In this document: positions 50,183 to 61,088 of the stretch, one piece after another
How the letters are laid out: every line of letters starts with the position of its first letter
How positions within the stretch are numbered: the stretch's first letter is position 1
Source: Halomonas qaidamensis
GTDB lineage: Bacteria > Pseudomonadota > Gammaproteobacteria > Pseudomonadales > Halomonadaceae
Assembly (NCBI RefSeq): GCF_025917315.1
Contig: NZ_CP080627.1
Location: 1,922,001 to 1,986,000 of the forward strand
Reading direction: 5' to 3'
Length of the DNA stretch: 64,000 nucleotides
The notes under the pieces: generated by a model
The model's database searches: none
What the model was told of the DNA's origin: nothing
Seen by the model: only the letters and a program-made list of their open reading frames with translations
Program-made: the position numbers and the translations under genes

Positions 50183-50223
50183 AAAGCAGGCCCCCACTGG
50201 TTTTCCGGTGGGGGCCTGCTTGC
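50183..50223. terminator. Bidirectional terminator between purH and the aldehyde dehydrogenase
   Basis: A 14-bp perfect stem (AAGCAGGCCCCCAC / GTGGGGGCCTGCTT) extends by two more pairs to a TTTT loop. The T-run is better on the minus strand, so it serves the convergent gabD-like gene at least as well as purH. Confidence 0.85.
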
Positions 50224-50276
50224 TGATAGCGCTATTTATTAGTAATGCTATTTATTAGTAGTAATTGTGCCTGCGC

Positions 50277-51734
50277 TTAACCGAGATCAATGCATAGATA
50301 TTTTGTCTCAAGGTACTCTTCCAAGCCTTGATGCCCACCTTCTCGCCCAAGGCCAGATGCTTTTACGCCACCAAAGGGGGCAGCTGCATTAGAAATAAGA
50401 CCGGTATTAACTCCTACCATGCCGTACTCAAGTGCATCAGCAACACGCCAGACGCGACCCAGATCTCGCGAATAGAAATAAGAGGCTAAGCCATACTCGG
50501 TGTCATTAGCCATCTCAATGGCCGTTTCCTCATCATCGAAGGGAAAGACCGCTGCTAATGGCCCAAACGTTTCTTCCTGAGCAACTTTCATTTTATCCGT
50601 TGCAAAACTGATCAATGTGGGCGTAAAAAAGTTTCCACCCAACGGGTGCGGATGACCACCTAATAGCAGCTCAGCCCCTTTATCGACTGCATCTTGCACG
50701 TGCTCACTCACCTTTTTGACCGCGTCACTGTCGATAAGCGGCCCAATGTTGATGTTGGGCTCGGTGCCATTGCCCACATACAACTCACTATTCATAGCAA
50801 CTGCCAACTTCTCACAGAAAGCATTGATAACACTGGACTGCACCAAAAACCGATTAGTACAGACACATGTCTGGCCCGCATTACGAAACTTAGCCGCCAT
50901 GGCACCCTCAACAGCGGCATCAAGGTCTGCATCTTCAAAAACGATGAAAGGCGCATTACCCCCTAACTCAAGAGAGATTTTTTGGACATGCTCAGCCGCT
51001 TGGGCCATAAGCTTACGCCCAACTTCCGTCGATCCTGTAAAGGTGATTTTGCGCACTTTGGGAGATTGGGTAAGCGCCTTAGCGATATCCGCCGCACTGC
51101 CGGGGACTACATTGAATACGCCACGGGGTATACCTGCTCTTTCTGCCAACATAGCAAGCGCAGTGGCAGAAAAAGGCGTTTGGCTAGCAGGCTTAACAAC
51201 AATCGTACAACCTGCTGCTAACGCAGCACCCGCTTTACGGGTAATCATGGCAGCTGGGAAATTCCAAGGAGTAATAGCCCCCACAACCCCAACTGGCTGC
51301 TTTGTTACCACGATGCGCTGGTTAGCTTTAGCGGCAGGAATCGTCTCGCCGTAGACACGACGCGCCTCTTCTGCAAACCAACGCAAGAAGCTTGCGGCAT
51401 AAACAATTTCGCCTTCGGCCTCTTTTACCGGCTTGCCTTGCTCATAGGTCATAAGCAAAGCAAGATCATGTTTATGTTCCAGCATGAGATCATGCCACTT
51501 CAGCAACAGATCAGCTCGTTCCTGAGCGGTCAAAGCACGCCAAGCGGGTAAGGCAGCATCCGCTGCATCAATAGCACGCTCAGTTTCAGCCTTGCCCAGC
51601 CGGGGCATGTCGCCAACAGGCTCGCCCGTAGCTGGGTTTAAGACATTAATTTGCTCGCCGCTGTCGGCGGCAACCCAACTGCCATCAATATAGGCAAACG
51701 GGCAATATAGCTGTGTTTCTTTCAGCGCTTCCAT
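50277..51734 (-). CDS. gabD: Succinate-semialdehyde dehydrogenase (NAD(P)+)
   Basis: 485 residues, a class of aldehyde dehydrogenase matching GabD length. The catalytic cysteine is in GQTCVCTNR (about 287) and the general-base glutamate in LELGGNAPFIVF. PWNFPAAMITRKAGAALAAG is also present. It oxidises succinic semialdehyde to succinate, but other semialdehydes are possible. The start at 51734 has AGGAGT upstream. It is alone, without gabT nearby, so the physiological substrate is not fixed. Confidence 0.85.
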   Translation of the reverse strand: MEALKETQLYCPFAYIDGSWVAADSGEQINVLNPATGEPVGDMPRLGKAETERAIDAADAALPAWRALTAQERADLLLKWHDLMLEHKHDLALLMTYEQGKPVKEAEGEIVYAASFLRWFAEEARRVYGETIPAAKANQRIVVTKQPVGVVGAITPWNFPAAMITRKAGAALAAGCTIVVKPASQTPFSATALAMLAERAGIPRGVFNVVPGSAADIAKALTQSPKVRKITFTGSTEVGRKLMAQAAEHVQKISLELGGNAPFIVFEDADLDAAVEGAMAAKFRNAGQTCVCTNRFLVQSSVINAFCEKLAVAMNSELYVGNGTEPNINIGPLIDSDAVKKVSEHVQDAVDKGAELLLGGHPHPLGGNFFTPTLISFATDKMKVAQEETFGPLAAVFPFDDEETAIEMANDTEYGLASYFYSRDLGRVWRVADALEYGMVGVNTGLISNAAAPFGGVKASGLGREGGHQGLEEYLETKYLCIDLG

Positions 51735-51853
51735 GACAGACTCCTGACCAAAATTTGGCCTCACGGGCTCATTGACCTGTTCATGCTAAGACGAAACCGC
51801 GTAATTAACCAAATCTTTGCGATGAAATCTGCCAAAGGTTTTCTGCCAACGCC

Positions 51854-52405
51854 TCAGCTGATAAGCGTTAAAAACTCCTGCCTTGTCGCCTGGTTAGTGC
51901 GGAAACCACCCAACATCACAGAAGACGTCATACTTGAATTTTGCTTTTCCACACCGCGCATCATCATGCAAAGATGGCGTGCTTCAATCACCACTGCGAC
52001 ACCTCTTGACTGGGTCACTTGCTGCACTGCCTCAGCAATCTCACGGGTCAAATTTTCTTGAATTTGCATACGCCTAGCGTACATATCAACAATACGGGCA
52101 AATTTTGACAAACCTAATACTTTACCGCTGGGAAGATAGGCAATATGACATTTACCAATAAATGGCAGCAGGTGGTGCTCACACATCGAGTACATCTCAA
52201 TGTCTTTTACCAGTACCATTTCATCTGTTTGTGACTCAAATACCGCCCCATTGACAATTTCTTCAAGCGATTGCTGATAACCAGCATTCAAGAACTGCAT
52301 AGCTTTTGCAGCTCTTTTAGGCGTGTCGCGCAGCCCCTCGCGATCAGGGTTTTCGCCAATTGCTGAAATAATATGGCGGTAGTGCTGAGCAATGTCGTCG
52401 GTCAT
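51854..52405 (-). CDS. folE: GTP cyclohydrolase I
   Basis: 183 residues, type IA enzyme. Zinc ligands lie in MCEHHLLPF (Cys, His) and HLCMMMRGV (second Cys). It makes dihydroneopterin triphosphate for folate; in many bacteria it also feeds queuosine synthesis. The start is the ATG of MTDDIAQHY with GAGG upstream; longer readings begin with TTG and lack a site. The preceding 260 bases are AT-rich and hold its promoter region. Confidence 0.95.
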   Translation of the reverse strand: MTDDIAQHYRHIISAIGENPDREGLRDTPKRAAKAMQFLNAGYQQSLEEIVNGAVFESQTDEMVLVKDIEMYSMCEHHLLPFIGKCHIAYLPSGKVLGLSKFARIVDMYARRMQIQENLTREIAEAVQQVTQSRGVAVVIEARHLCMMMRGVEKQNSSMTSSVMLGGFRTNQATRQEFLTLIS

Positions 52406-52627
52406 TTGTAGCCTCATCAAAACTGTACGTACCAGCAATTAGATAAACGCATGAAATACAAGAGCGTTTTATCGCCAGCGAAAATATAGATACTTTCAAT
52501 AGCTTGAACTGTGCATCAATAATGTACAAAAAATATACTTGAAACAACTTTTGCACAATAAAAAACACGGTAGATCACTATTTTAACGCACCTAACTCTG
52601 CTGTGGCAGAGTGCCGCGCTCCCCCCT

Positions 52628-52654
52628 TTGAGACTATTTAAGCTGTGCTATCAT
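52628..52654 (+). promoter_or_regulatory. Candidate sigma-70 promoter of the secreted unknown gene
   Basis: TTGAGA (52628-52633) and TATCAT (52649-52654) are 15 bases apart, with TG two bases before the -10 element (extended -10). It lies about 48 bases before the start codon. The spacing is short, so this is tentative. Confidence 0.35.
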
Positions 52655-52702
52655 TCATCTAACTAGTCAGCTTAATTCGTAGTGCTCATCTGAGAGTTTC
52701 TT

Positions 52703-53296
52703 ATGTCATTCAAACCTGCATCATTTTTCTTAACCGCCCTACTCGGAACTGCATTGGCCACCCCTTCACTGGCCGCCGAGCAAACATTAACCCTACCCAG
52801 TGGGGCGAGTGTCGGCGTTGAAGTCACCGAAGAATTTACTTTTACCGACAGCAAATCGCGCCATGAGGAGATCTTACTTCACCCTACCCAAGCTGAGGGT
52901 GCTTCCCATGAGTTGCCTGAATATTGTGTGCTCGTCGCCAATGCTCAGCTTTCCAGTGGACGAATTCGTATCACGACACAAGACGCAACCTGTATTGAGA
53001 CAAACGACGCTGAAAGCGCTATTTTCACAGGGTCATTTAGTGCAAGTGCATATGCGCAAGATGGTCAGTATGGGCTTGCCTGCGACGATGCTTCGTGCAC
53101 CTTATCGCCAGGTCAATCGTTTGTAGTTACGCTAGACAAAGATATCGACATAAACGCGCAAGATAATCCTTCAGCAGAGATTAACGCGGCTCGGCGACAA
53201 GCGGATGGAGAGGGCGTCGCCAACCCCATCCCATCGGATCAGCCTGACCCCGATGAGAGCGCTGAAAACCCACGCTCTGTTAACCAACCTGAATAG
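52703..53296 (+). CDS. Secreted protein of unknown function
   Basis: 197 residues. A signal peptide (MSFKPASFFLTALLGTALATPSLAA, cleaving after A25) is clear. Mature part: mainly short beta strands with several cysteines (about residues 74, 96, 125 and 130) that could form disulfides, and a proline/acid-rich tail. I do not recognise a family. It probably resides in the periplasm. It lies between folE and srkA on a strand of its own. Confidence 0.7.
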   Translation: MSFKPASFFLTALLGTALATPSLAAEQTLTLPSGASVGVEVTEEFTFTDSKSRHEEILLHPTQAEGASHELPEYCVLVANAQLSSGRIRITTQDATCIETNDAESAIFTGSFSASAYAQDGQYGLACDDASCTLSPGQSFVVTLDKDIDINAQDNPSAEINAARRQADGEGVANPIPSDQPDPDESAENPRSVNQPE

Positions 53297-53317
53297 TCCC
53301 TCACTTCACTAGCAGGC

Positions 53318-53354
53318 AATGGCTGCATGACTTTAACCATTGTCATGCTAGCCA
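53318..53354. terminator. Bulged hairpin between the secreted gene and srkA
   Basis: TGGCTGCATGAC pairs with GTCATGCTAGCCA across a 10-base loop with one bulge. It overlaps the srkA stop and has no T-run, so a terminator role is uncertain. Confidence 0.3.
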
Positions 53355-54317
53355 AATAGGCCTCTCAAGCTGTAATAGTTGCTGCTCAAGCTGGCGGATG
53401 TGCTGGTCCCAATAACCGCGCTCTGCCAGCCATGGAAAAGCACGCGGAAAGGCAGGGTCTTCCCAGCGAGAAACCAGCCATGCGGTATAACGGATAAGGC
53501 GATAAGCCCTTAGTGGCTCAATTAATGAAAGCTGGTCATGCGGAAAGGCCCGTTCTTCCTCATATCCTTCAACAATTTCACTTAACTGTGCTCGCCAACT
53601 AGAGGGGTCACCCTCGGGGAGCAGCATCCAAATATCTTGTATTGCAGGCGCCATAAGACAATCATCAAAATCTACTAAGGTGAATGCCTCGTCTCTTCCT
53701 AGCACATTGCCTAAATGACAATCGCCATGCGTTCGAATCAGCCGGTTGTGGGCAAGGGGATAGTTATCTAACTGGCCAAGAATTTTTTGAACGACATTTC
53801 TATAAGCACGCTGCTGATGCTTGCTTAGTCTTTCGCTTTTGATAACACGAGCTTCTGCATCATTAATATCGCTTTGCCAATCAAGTGTTGGCCGGTGGTG
53901 AAATGCCTGTCGAGCGGATACCGCATGCAGCCGCCCTATTACGTTACCGAGTGCAAAAAGATGCGCGGGATTGTCTAATTCAGGCGCTTGGCCACTACAC
54001 TGAGGATAAAGCGTGAAGCGAAACTGCTGATAGGTATGGAGTGATTCACCACACTGATCTCGCCAGGGCGCGATAACAGGCACGTCGGCATTAGCCAACT
54101 CTTGAAGAAAATCATGCTCTTCCTGAATAACGCTATCCGCCCAACGACCAGGACGATAAAATTTCACGACCCAACGCTCACCGTCCTCGTCGCGAAACAT
54201 CAATACGCGATTTTCATAGCTGTTCAGTGCAAACGGCTCACCAGCTGGCCAAATGCCTACCGATTCCGCAGCAGACATCACTAAATCGGGAGAAAGCGTG
54301 CTAAACGGGTGTGGCAT
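53343..54317 (-). CDS. srkA: Stress response kinase A (SrkA/YihE)
   Basis: 324 residues. Aminoglycoside-phosphotransferase-like kinase fold: VVKFYRPGRW (ATP lysine, about 49), HGDCHLGNVL (catalytic loop, about 200-209) and LVDFDDCLMAP (metal Asp). SrkA is a Ser/Thr protein kinase that protects against stress-induced death in E. coli. In E. coli it is linked with dsbA; that neighbour is absent here. The 5' end is close to comF, both minus strand. Confidence 0.93.
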   Translation of the reverse strand: MPHPFSTLSPDLVMSAAESVGIWPAGEPFALNSYENRVLMFRDEDGERWVVKFYRPGRWADSVIQEEHDFLQELANADVPVIAPWRDQCGESLHTYQQFRFTLYPQCSGQAPELDNPAHLFALGNVIGRLHAVSARQAFHHRPTLDWQSDINDAEARVIKSERLSKHQQRAYRNVVQKILGQLDNYPLAHNRLIRTHGDCHLGNVLGRDEAFTLVDFDDCLMAPAIQDIWMLLPEGDPSSWRAQLSEIVEGYEEERAFPHDQLSLIEPLRAYRLIRYTAWLVSRWEDPAFPRAFPWLAERGYWDQHIRQLEQQLLQLERPIWLA

Positions 54318-54350
54318 AAACCGCTCCTATCCAATAAAGCCTGCATTCTA

Positions 54351-55067
54351 TCAATTATGTATCAGCGGTGTTCGCGCAACCGCCCAAATATCGACCCGCT
54401 GAGCACCGGCACGGAGTGCTTCTCTTGCGAGCGCATGGCCAGTTGCTCCGGTGGTCACAACATCGTCAATAATTGTGAGATGTTTGGGAAGTGGACCATT
54501 AATACGAAAAGCGCCCATTAAATTGTGCATGCGCTCGTTCCTATTTAATGTACGCTGAGAAGGCTGTTGCTTGAGGCATTCCGCTTTTATAACGGGCAAT
54601 TCGACCTGCCTTCCTAGCTGCGTAGCCAACCAATAAGACTGATTAAAACCACGCTTTCGGGCTCGAACAGTGTGCATAGGGACAGGCAAAAGAGCGCTAC
54701 CTAACTCGTTAGGTACATTCGCCATCATCAGCTCTACTAACAACATACCCGCACGCGGTGACGCATTGAATTTAAAGTCATGAACTAACGCTCGTATAGG
54801 ACCTTCAAATAACAGCTCCACCGTCGCGGCGGTAAATGCTGGCGGTTGCTCTCGGCAGTGACCACAAACAGCTTGAACGGACGCCACGCACCCAGCATCC
54901 AAGGGCTCTTTACAGCGAAAGCAGCCACTATCGTTCCATGGCAACTGCATAAAACACTCCTGGCACCAACTGGCCCGACTCTCAGGAGAAAGACAAAACG
55001 CGCAATAACCTGGCAACCCTTTCTTGGCCCACGTACTGGCGTAATGCGCTAGCCGCGTAAAAATCAT
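54351..55067 (-). CDS. ComF-family phosphoribosyltransferase-like protein
   Basis: 238 residues. An N-terminal zinc finger with cysteine pairs (YCAFC, WCQEC, CFRC, CGHC; about 21-75) precedes a phosphoribosyltransferase-like domain with the PRPP loop LTIIDDVVTTGATGHAL (about 195-211). The RKRGFNQSYWLA motif is typical. Gram-positive ComFC assists DNA uptake; in proteobacteria relatives (GntX, ComF) the role is less clear. Confidence 0.9.
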   Translation of the reverse strand: MIFTRLAHYASTWAKKGLPGYCAFCLSPESRASWCQECFMQLPWNDSGCFRCKEPLDAGCVASVQAVCGHCREQPPAFTAATVELLFEGPIRALVHDFKFNASPRAGMLLVELMMANVPNELGSALLPVPMHTVRARKRGFNQSYWLATQLGRQVELPVIKAECLKQQPSQRTLNRNERMHNLMGAFRINGPLPKHLTIIDDVVTTGATGHALAREALRAGAQRVDIWAVARTPLIHN

Positions 55068-55112
55068 CTACCCCCCCTCACACGCCAATTTTATATTTTT
55101 CATAACACAGCG

Positions 55113-55140
55113 TTGACATTTACAAGGATGCTGTTAATAT
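55113..55140 (+). promoter_or_regulatory. Sigma-70 promoter of tRNA-Leu
   Basis: TTGACA (55113-55118) and TAATAT (55135-55140) are spaced by 16 bases, 15 bases before the mature 5' end of the tRNA. Confidence 0.7.
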
Positions 55141-55154
55141 ACGCCTCGTCTTCA

Positions 55155-55239
55155 GCGGATGTGGTGGAATTGGTAGACACGCTAGATTTAGGTTCTAGTG
55201 CCGTAAGGTGTGGGAGTTCGAGTCTCCCCATCCGCACCA
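55155..55239 (+). tRNA. tRNA-Leu (anticodon UAG)
   Basis: 85 bases with an encoded CCA. The acceptor stem GCGGATG pairs with CATCCGC. The anticodon stem CTAGA/TCTAG closes the loop TTTAGGT with anticodon TAG, reading CUA and related leucine codons. A long variable arm (class II) follows, and the T-arm contains GTTCGAGTC. Confidence 0.97.
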
Positions 55240-55280
55240 ATTAAAAAGTACTTACCTTACTCAAGGTGCTTACTTCCAAG

Positions 55281-55318
55281 AAAATTCGGTAGCCTTGAGC
55301 TAACCGAATTTTTTTGTT
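55281..55318 (+). terminator. Terminator after tRNA-Leu
   Basis: AATTCGGTAGC pairs with GCTAACCGAATT (one bulge) and is followed by TTTTTTGTTTT. Confidence 0.85.
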
Positions 55319-55415
55319 TTAAGACTCTGCATAACCCGACTAGCTGACCTCAACTCATTTTTGCGCTACGTTAGCAGTTATCCATACCACTTTGATTTGA
55401 GAAGGATCTCAACCT

Positions 55416-56045
55416 ATGGAATGGCTTAACGATAACGCCCAAGCAATATCTGCCATCGCCAGCATTTGCACTCTGTTCGTATGGGTGTTTTATGCCCAAC
55501 TGCTTTATAACGGCTATGTCCGCCAGCGCCGCCCTAGGATTATTGTCAACCGTGGCAAGGGCGTAGGTAAAGACGCATTGTGCTTAATAAGCAATATGAG
55601 TAGTGAAGCTATTTATATTCAACATTTAGTCGCTGTACTGCACACAGATGAGCACTGCTATGAACTTGATGTAGTCGAGTATCAGCAACAAAGCGCTGAC
55701 GATGAAAGCGAGCGTTACCGCACACACCAAGGTCCCCTAGCATCAGGCGATTATCTCCATATACAATCCTTTGGCACAATCGTCGAGCAGCTCATCAGCC
55801 ATTATAATATTGATGAACAGTCATTAAGACAGCAAAAACCTCAGCTTGAAATACGTGTTATTGCTATCTATGGCTCTGAAGATATGCCGATTGGCGCATC
55901 GCGGCACTTTAAATTAGACCTTTCTGCCGACTCACTGCACCAACTCAACCCGCTGCAGGTCGACACAAAACGCATGACCAGCCGCCAAGAACGCAAGCGC
56001 GTCTTACAATGGGCTAAAGATATTGAAATGTACAAAGCAAAATAA
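55416..56045 (+). CDS. Membrane-anchored protein of unknown function
   Basis: 209 residues. One N-terminal helix (about 10-32, AISAIASICTLFVWVFYAQLLY) followed by a basic RQRRPR stop and a cytoplasmic domain of about 165 residues, rich in beta strand with a charged C-terminal helix. I do not recognise the family. AGAAGGA precedes the start. It is followed at 39 bases by the envelope protein gene and may share its transcript. Confidence 0.7.
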   Translation: MEWLNDNAQAISAIASICTLFVWVFYAQLLYNGYVRQRRPRIIVNRGKGVGKDALCLISNMSSEAIYIQHLVAVLHTDEHCYELDVVEYQQQSADDESERYRTHQGPLASGDYLHIQSFGTIVEQLISHYNIDEQSLRQQKPQLEIRVIAIYGSEDMPIGASRHFKLDLSADSLHQLNPLQVDTKRMTSRQERKRVLQWAKDIEMYKAK

Positions 56046-56084
56046 CATGCCATCTTCGGGCAATATTTTTCTAGGAACTCTTCG

Positions 56085-57158
56085 ATGAAACCAGTGCTCG
56101 CGGTCGTTTGTCTAGGCATACTTTGTGCACTGTCTCCAGACGTCTATGCTGCCAATAGCAACGCGGATCAGAGCTATGAAACTGAGAGCTATGAAACTGA
56201 GAGCTATGAAACTGGCACCTATGAAACTGAAGAAGATAGCGACAGCGACTTACCTGAATGGGCTGAAACACACGTTGAGCCATTTCGAGCACGCATCGGC
56301 AACTGGGTAGATAATACCTCACGAAATATTGACTCTTTTTTTGGCGGCGACCAATCCTCTTCTGCCGATAACAGATCTTACCTTCGTCTTGGCCAAGAGA
56401 TTGATTGGATGGAAGGTGAAGGCACAAGTGGCGATATTAGCGTACGTTATCGCATTGACCTTCCCACTACAGAAGATCGCCTTCGCCTAATTATCGAGAG
56501 CGATCCAGAAGAATCGCAGGGTACGCTAGCCGAACAAGGCTCTGGGCGACTCTACAACGACCAGCGCGATCGCCGAACATCAACCTTTGGTCTTGATTGG
56601 TTAGAAAGTAGAGACAAACGCGAGAACTGGAGCAATCGCTTTGGCGCAGGCGTTCGTCTACGCCTTCCACTTGATCCCTATGTACGCTTTACCAGCGAAC
56701 GTCTGTGGGATTTTAAGGATAGCCCCTGGCAGCTCGAATCATTCAATCGACTATCTTGGTTTAACAACTCCGGGTATTCAGCACGTACTGAGTGGGATAT
56801 TGGACGTCCGCTTTCTACCAATCGCCACCTGAGATTTATCACCAATGTGCAATGGCGTGAAGAGGAAGACACGCTTGAGTACAGTGAGATAGTGCAGTTA
56901 AACCAACGCTTAAATAGCCGTAGCGCGCTGCGTTATTCGGCTATTGCCATTGGTGAAAGCCTATCTAATCCTCGAATGACAAACTACTATTTGCAAACTC
57001 GCTACCGCAGAGATATCCATAAAGGGATACTATTTGCAGATGTCATCCCAGAACTACATTTTCAACGCGAGGTCAGCTATGACCCACGATGGGCAATGAC
57101 ACTACGCGTGGAAATGTATTTCCAACGCGAAATACAGCGGGATTATTTTCACTTCTAG
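56085..57158 (+). CDS. Probable outer-membrane protein with N-terminal SYETE repeats
   Basis: 357 residues. A signal peptide ends near A22. Residues 30-49 hold four copies of a five-residue repeat (SYETE, SYETE, SYETG, TYETE), then an acidic stretch. From about 95 onward alternating beta-strand patterns with many aromatics, charged turns and a final Phe (RDYFHF) suggest an outer-membrane beta-barrel; that is inference. No family name is offered. The upstream gene encodes a membrane-anchored unknown. Confidence 0.65.
   Translation: MKPVLAVVCLGILCALSPDVYAANSNADQSYETESYETESYETGTYETEEDSDSDLPEWAETHVEPFRARIGNWVDNTSRNIDSFFGGDQSSSADNRSYLRLGQEIDWMEGEGTSGDISVRYRIDLPTTEDRLRLIIESDPEESQGTLAEQGSGRLYNDQRDRRTSTFGLDWLESRDKRENWSNRFGAGVRLRLPLDPYVRFTSERLWDFKDSPWQLESFNRLSWFNNSGYSARTEWDIGRPLSTNRHLRFITNVQWREEEDTLEYSEIVQLNQRLNSRSALRYSAIAIGESLSNPRMTNYYLQTRYRRDIHKGILFADVIPELHFQREVSYDPRWAMTLRVEMYFQREIQRDYFHF
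56172..56231 (+). repeat. 15-bp tandem repeat inside the envelope protein gene
   Basis: Four 15-base units (variants of AGCTATGAAACTGAG) encode the SYETE repeats. Period 15 keeps the frame, so copy number may vary without a frameshift. Confidence 0.85.
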
Positions 57159-57244
57159 TTGCGAACACTCTTTACTAAGACTGCATCAATTGAAACGTAC
57201 TACAAGGCACTGGCACGGCTACCAGCGCCCCGTCTGTTAACCGA

Positions 57245-58006
57245 TTAAAGCCGCAACCCACCATCACACTCAATAATTCGCGCGGTAAAGTAATCGTTTT
57301 CAAAAATGAAAGCGACGCTTTGTGCGATGTTATCGGGATGGCCCAACTGCTTAAGTGGAACACTAGAGGCGATTCTTTCTAGCATATCTGGGCGCATGGC
57401 AGCGGTCATTTCGGTTTCAATAAACCCTGGCGCTACGGTTCCTGTACGAATCCCGTAACGGGCAAGTTCCTTACCCCAAGTCACTGTTAACGCATGCACA
57501 CCCGCTTTGGCGGCTGCATAATTGCTTTGGCCCATATTACCAGCGCGAGAAATACTCGAAATATTAACAATAACGCCTTGATGCCCAGCTTCTACCATCT
57601 GCGTTGCGGCTTCGCGTCCACATAGAAAAACGCCTGTTAAATTCACATCAAGCACTTTTTGCCATGACGCTAACGACATACGTTTTTCAACCACACCTTC
57701 CTTCGCTTTAATCAAGAGACCGTCGTCAGTGATACCAGCATTATTGACACAACCGCCAACCGGACCCATGCGCGATGCAATGTCAGCAAATGCCTGCTGT
57801 ACAGATTGCTCATCAGCCACATTCGTTACAAATGCTTTTGCTTGGATATCGTGGGATTCCAACACTGATACAGCGTCATCCAATGCTTCGGCACTCATAT
57901 CCAAAAGTGCCAGTCGTGCGCCCTGCTTACCTAAACGCTGCGCTATAGCAAAGCCTAGACCGCGAGCACCACCCGTAATGGCAATTACTTTATTCGTCAG
58001 GTTCAT
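57245..58006 (-). CDS. fabG: 3-oxoacyl-ACP reductase-like short-chain dehydrogenase (FabG type)
   Basis: 253 residues. NAD(P)-binding [12 protein letters not shown] (about 11-22), NNAGIT, and the catalytic set S (about 154) and Y-x3-K in SNYAAAKAG. FabG-type enzymes reduce 3-oxoacyl groups; single copies outside the fab operon may serve other substrates, for example PHA-related acetoacetyl-CoA. The start has AAGGAG upstream. The symbol is by similarity; the substrate is not fixed. Confidence 0.8.
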   Translation of the reverse strand: MNLTNKVIAITGGARGLGFAIAQRLGKQGARLALLDMSAEALDDAVSVLESHDIQAKAFVTNVADEQSVQQAFADIASRMGPVGGCVNNAGITDDGLLIKAKEGVVEKRMSLASWQKVLDVNLTGVFLCGREAATQMVEAGHQGVIVNISSISRAGNMGQSNYAAAKAGVHALTVTWGKELARYGIRTGTVAPGFIETEMTAAMRPDMLERIASSVPLKQLGHPDNIAQSVAFIFENDYFTARIIECDGGLRL

Positions 58007-58234
58007 GTGATTCTCCTTAGATCAACACTTCGTAAATGCACCAATGCATAATAATTAGCATCGTGATACGTCAACGCCTCTATTGTGCATTGCAGCATAG
58101 AAGTTTCAGCGCAAAATATCGAGTTTTAGAATAGCTAAGAGAGTAGCTAAGACAGCATCCACCCACTGGCAAGCTGCTTGTTTTTTCAATTTCTGTCACC
58201 ATATTCACCGATTACGCCTGTCATGGAGTTTGTC

Positions 58235-58702
58235 ATGCCCCTTCTTCTTTTTATATCGTTGTTTACGTTAGTTGATTTTGTACTGTTGTTTTCAATTGGT
58301 AGCCAAATCGGTTTATTAACCACCCTGCTACTGGTGCTAGGCACTGGTTTTATTGGGCTGCACCTAATTCGCAAAGAGGGCGTTTCCACCTTGGCGCGCG
58401 CGCGACAACGTATGCAGGTAGGCGAAATTCCTTCTCAAGAACTATTTACCGGAGCGGCACTAATTTTTGGCGGCGCTCTGTTATTAGCACCTGGTTTTTT
58501 GTCCGACGCGCTAGGCATTGCCTGCCTGCTACCTAACGCTCGACAACTAATGTTCAAGGTGCTCACCTGGCTAGGCTTAAAAAGCACCGGTAGCCAGCAG
58601 CAGGCAAGCTATGAGCAGGGCAATACATCACGATCAAACGATCAACAAGGGCCGATTGAAGGTGAATTCATTAGTCGAGATGAAACCGCAAGACGGCGCT
58701 GA
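58235..58702 (+). CDS. fxsA: FxsA membrane protein
   Basis: 155 residues. Two to three membrane helices and the repeated core GLHLIRKEGVSTLARARQRMQVGEIPSQEL are typical. In E. coli overproduction relieves T7 exclusion by the F plasmid. The start at MPLLLFISLF has GGAG six bases upstream; an in-frame extension begins at 58178 with no site. The fxsA-groES order is conserved. Confidence 0.93.
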   Translation: MPLLLFISLFTLVDFVLLFSIGSQIGLLTTLLLVLGTGFIGLHLIRKEGVSTLARARQRMQVGEIPSQELFTGAALIFGGALLLAPGFLSDALGIACLLPNARQLMFKVLTWLGLKSTGSQQQASYEQGNTSRSNDQQGPIEGEFISRDETARRR

Positions 58703-58753
58703 AGCCTCATTCAAGAAGAATGTCACAAAACCACATTTTTTTATCACTTACCC

Positions 58754-58781
58754 CTTGAAAGGTTCTCGCCAGCCCCCACTT
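58754..58781 (+). promoter_or_regulatory. Sigma-32 (heat-shock) promoter of groESL
   Basis: CTTGAAA (58754-58760) and CCCCACTT (58774-58781) are separated by 13 bases, matching the E. coli RpoH consensus CTTGAAA-N11-16-CCCCATNT. It lies about 150 bases before groES. Confidence 0.85.
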
Positions 58782-58931
58782 TTGAGTCAGCATACAAATT
58801 CGGCGAAGGCTTTAGCATTCGCCATTAACATGAAGGTGTTTAACCTTCACTTTTCGCGGGCTGCTGCCCACGAAAATCTCATTTAGCTAACCGCCCTAAT
58901 GGGCTCAGACGATACTCAGGAGAACGTGAGC

Positions 58932-59225
58932 ATGAATATCCGTCCTTTGCACGATCGCGTCGTTGTTCGTCGCGTGGAAGAAGAGCAGAAAACCGCTGGC
59001 GGCATCGTGCTACCGGGCAATGCCCAGGAAAAACCCACCCGTGGCGAAATCCTGGCAGCTGGTAATGGCCGTATTCTAGATAACGGCGACGTTCGCCCGC
59101 TGGACGTAAAAGTTGGCGACACAGTGATTTTCAAAGACGGTTTCGGCGTTGAGAAGCAAAAAATCAATGGCGAAGAAGTTCTGATCATGAGCGAAGCCGA
59201 TATTTTGGCGGTTGTCGAAGGCTAA
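58932..59225 (+). CDS. groES: Co-chaperonin GroES
   Basis: 97 residues, beginning [14 protein letters not shown], with the mobile loop [19 protein letters not shown] (about 18-36). It caps the GroEL ring. GGAGAACGTGAGC precedes the ATG. An in-frame 11-residue extension is rejected. Confidence 0.98.
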   Translation: MNIRPLHDRVVVRRVEEEQKTAGGIVLPGNAQEKPTRGEILAAGNGRILDNGDVRPLDVKVGDTVIFKDGFGVEKQKINGEEVLIMSEADILAVVEG

Positions 59226-59271
59226 TCAGCGCCTCGACCACTCACTTTTCCTTTTAAATTTCACTGTTTAG

Positions 59272-60927
<1,656 letters not shown>

Positions 60928-60966
60928 TCCACCCCTGAGCCTATCGCTCTGACGTTTAACGTCGCT

Positions 60967-60998
60967 AAGAACCCCGCCATGTGCGGGGTTCTTTTATT
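60967..60998 (+). terminator. Terminator of groESL
   Basis: AAGAACCCCGC pairs with GCGGGGTTCTT over a four-to-five-base loop, followed by TTATTT. Confidence 0.9.
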
Positions 60999-61088
60999 TA
61001 AAGACGCCCCACCTTCCTGCCTCTGACGATAGTTAAAAGCATGCTACCATCAGCGCCTTTATCCGGCAGCTTGTAGGTCTTCATTACC

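Noticed and set aside
55155..57158. Integrated element at the tRNA-Leu gene
   Set aside because: No integrase, no duplicated tRNA 3' end seen nearby, and the following genes show no clear mobile features.
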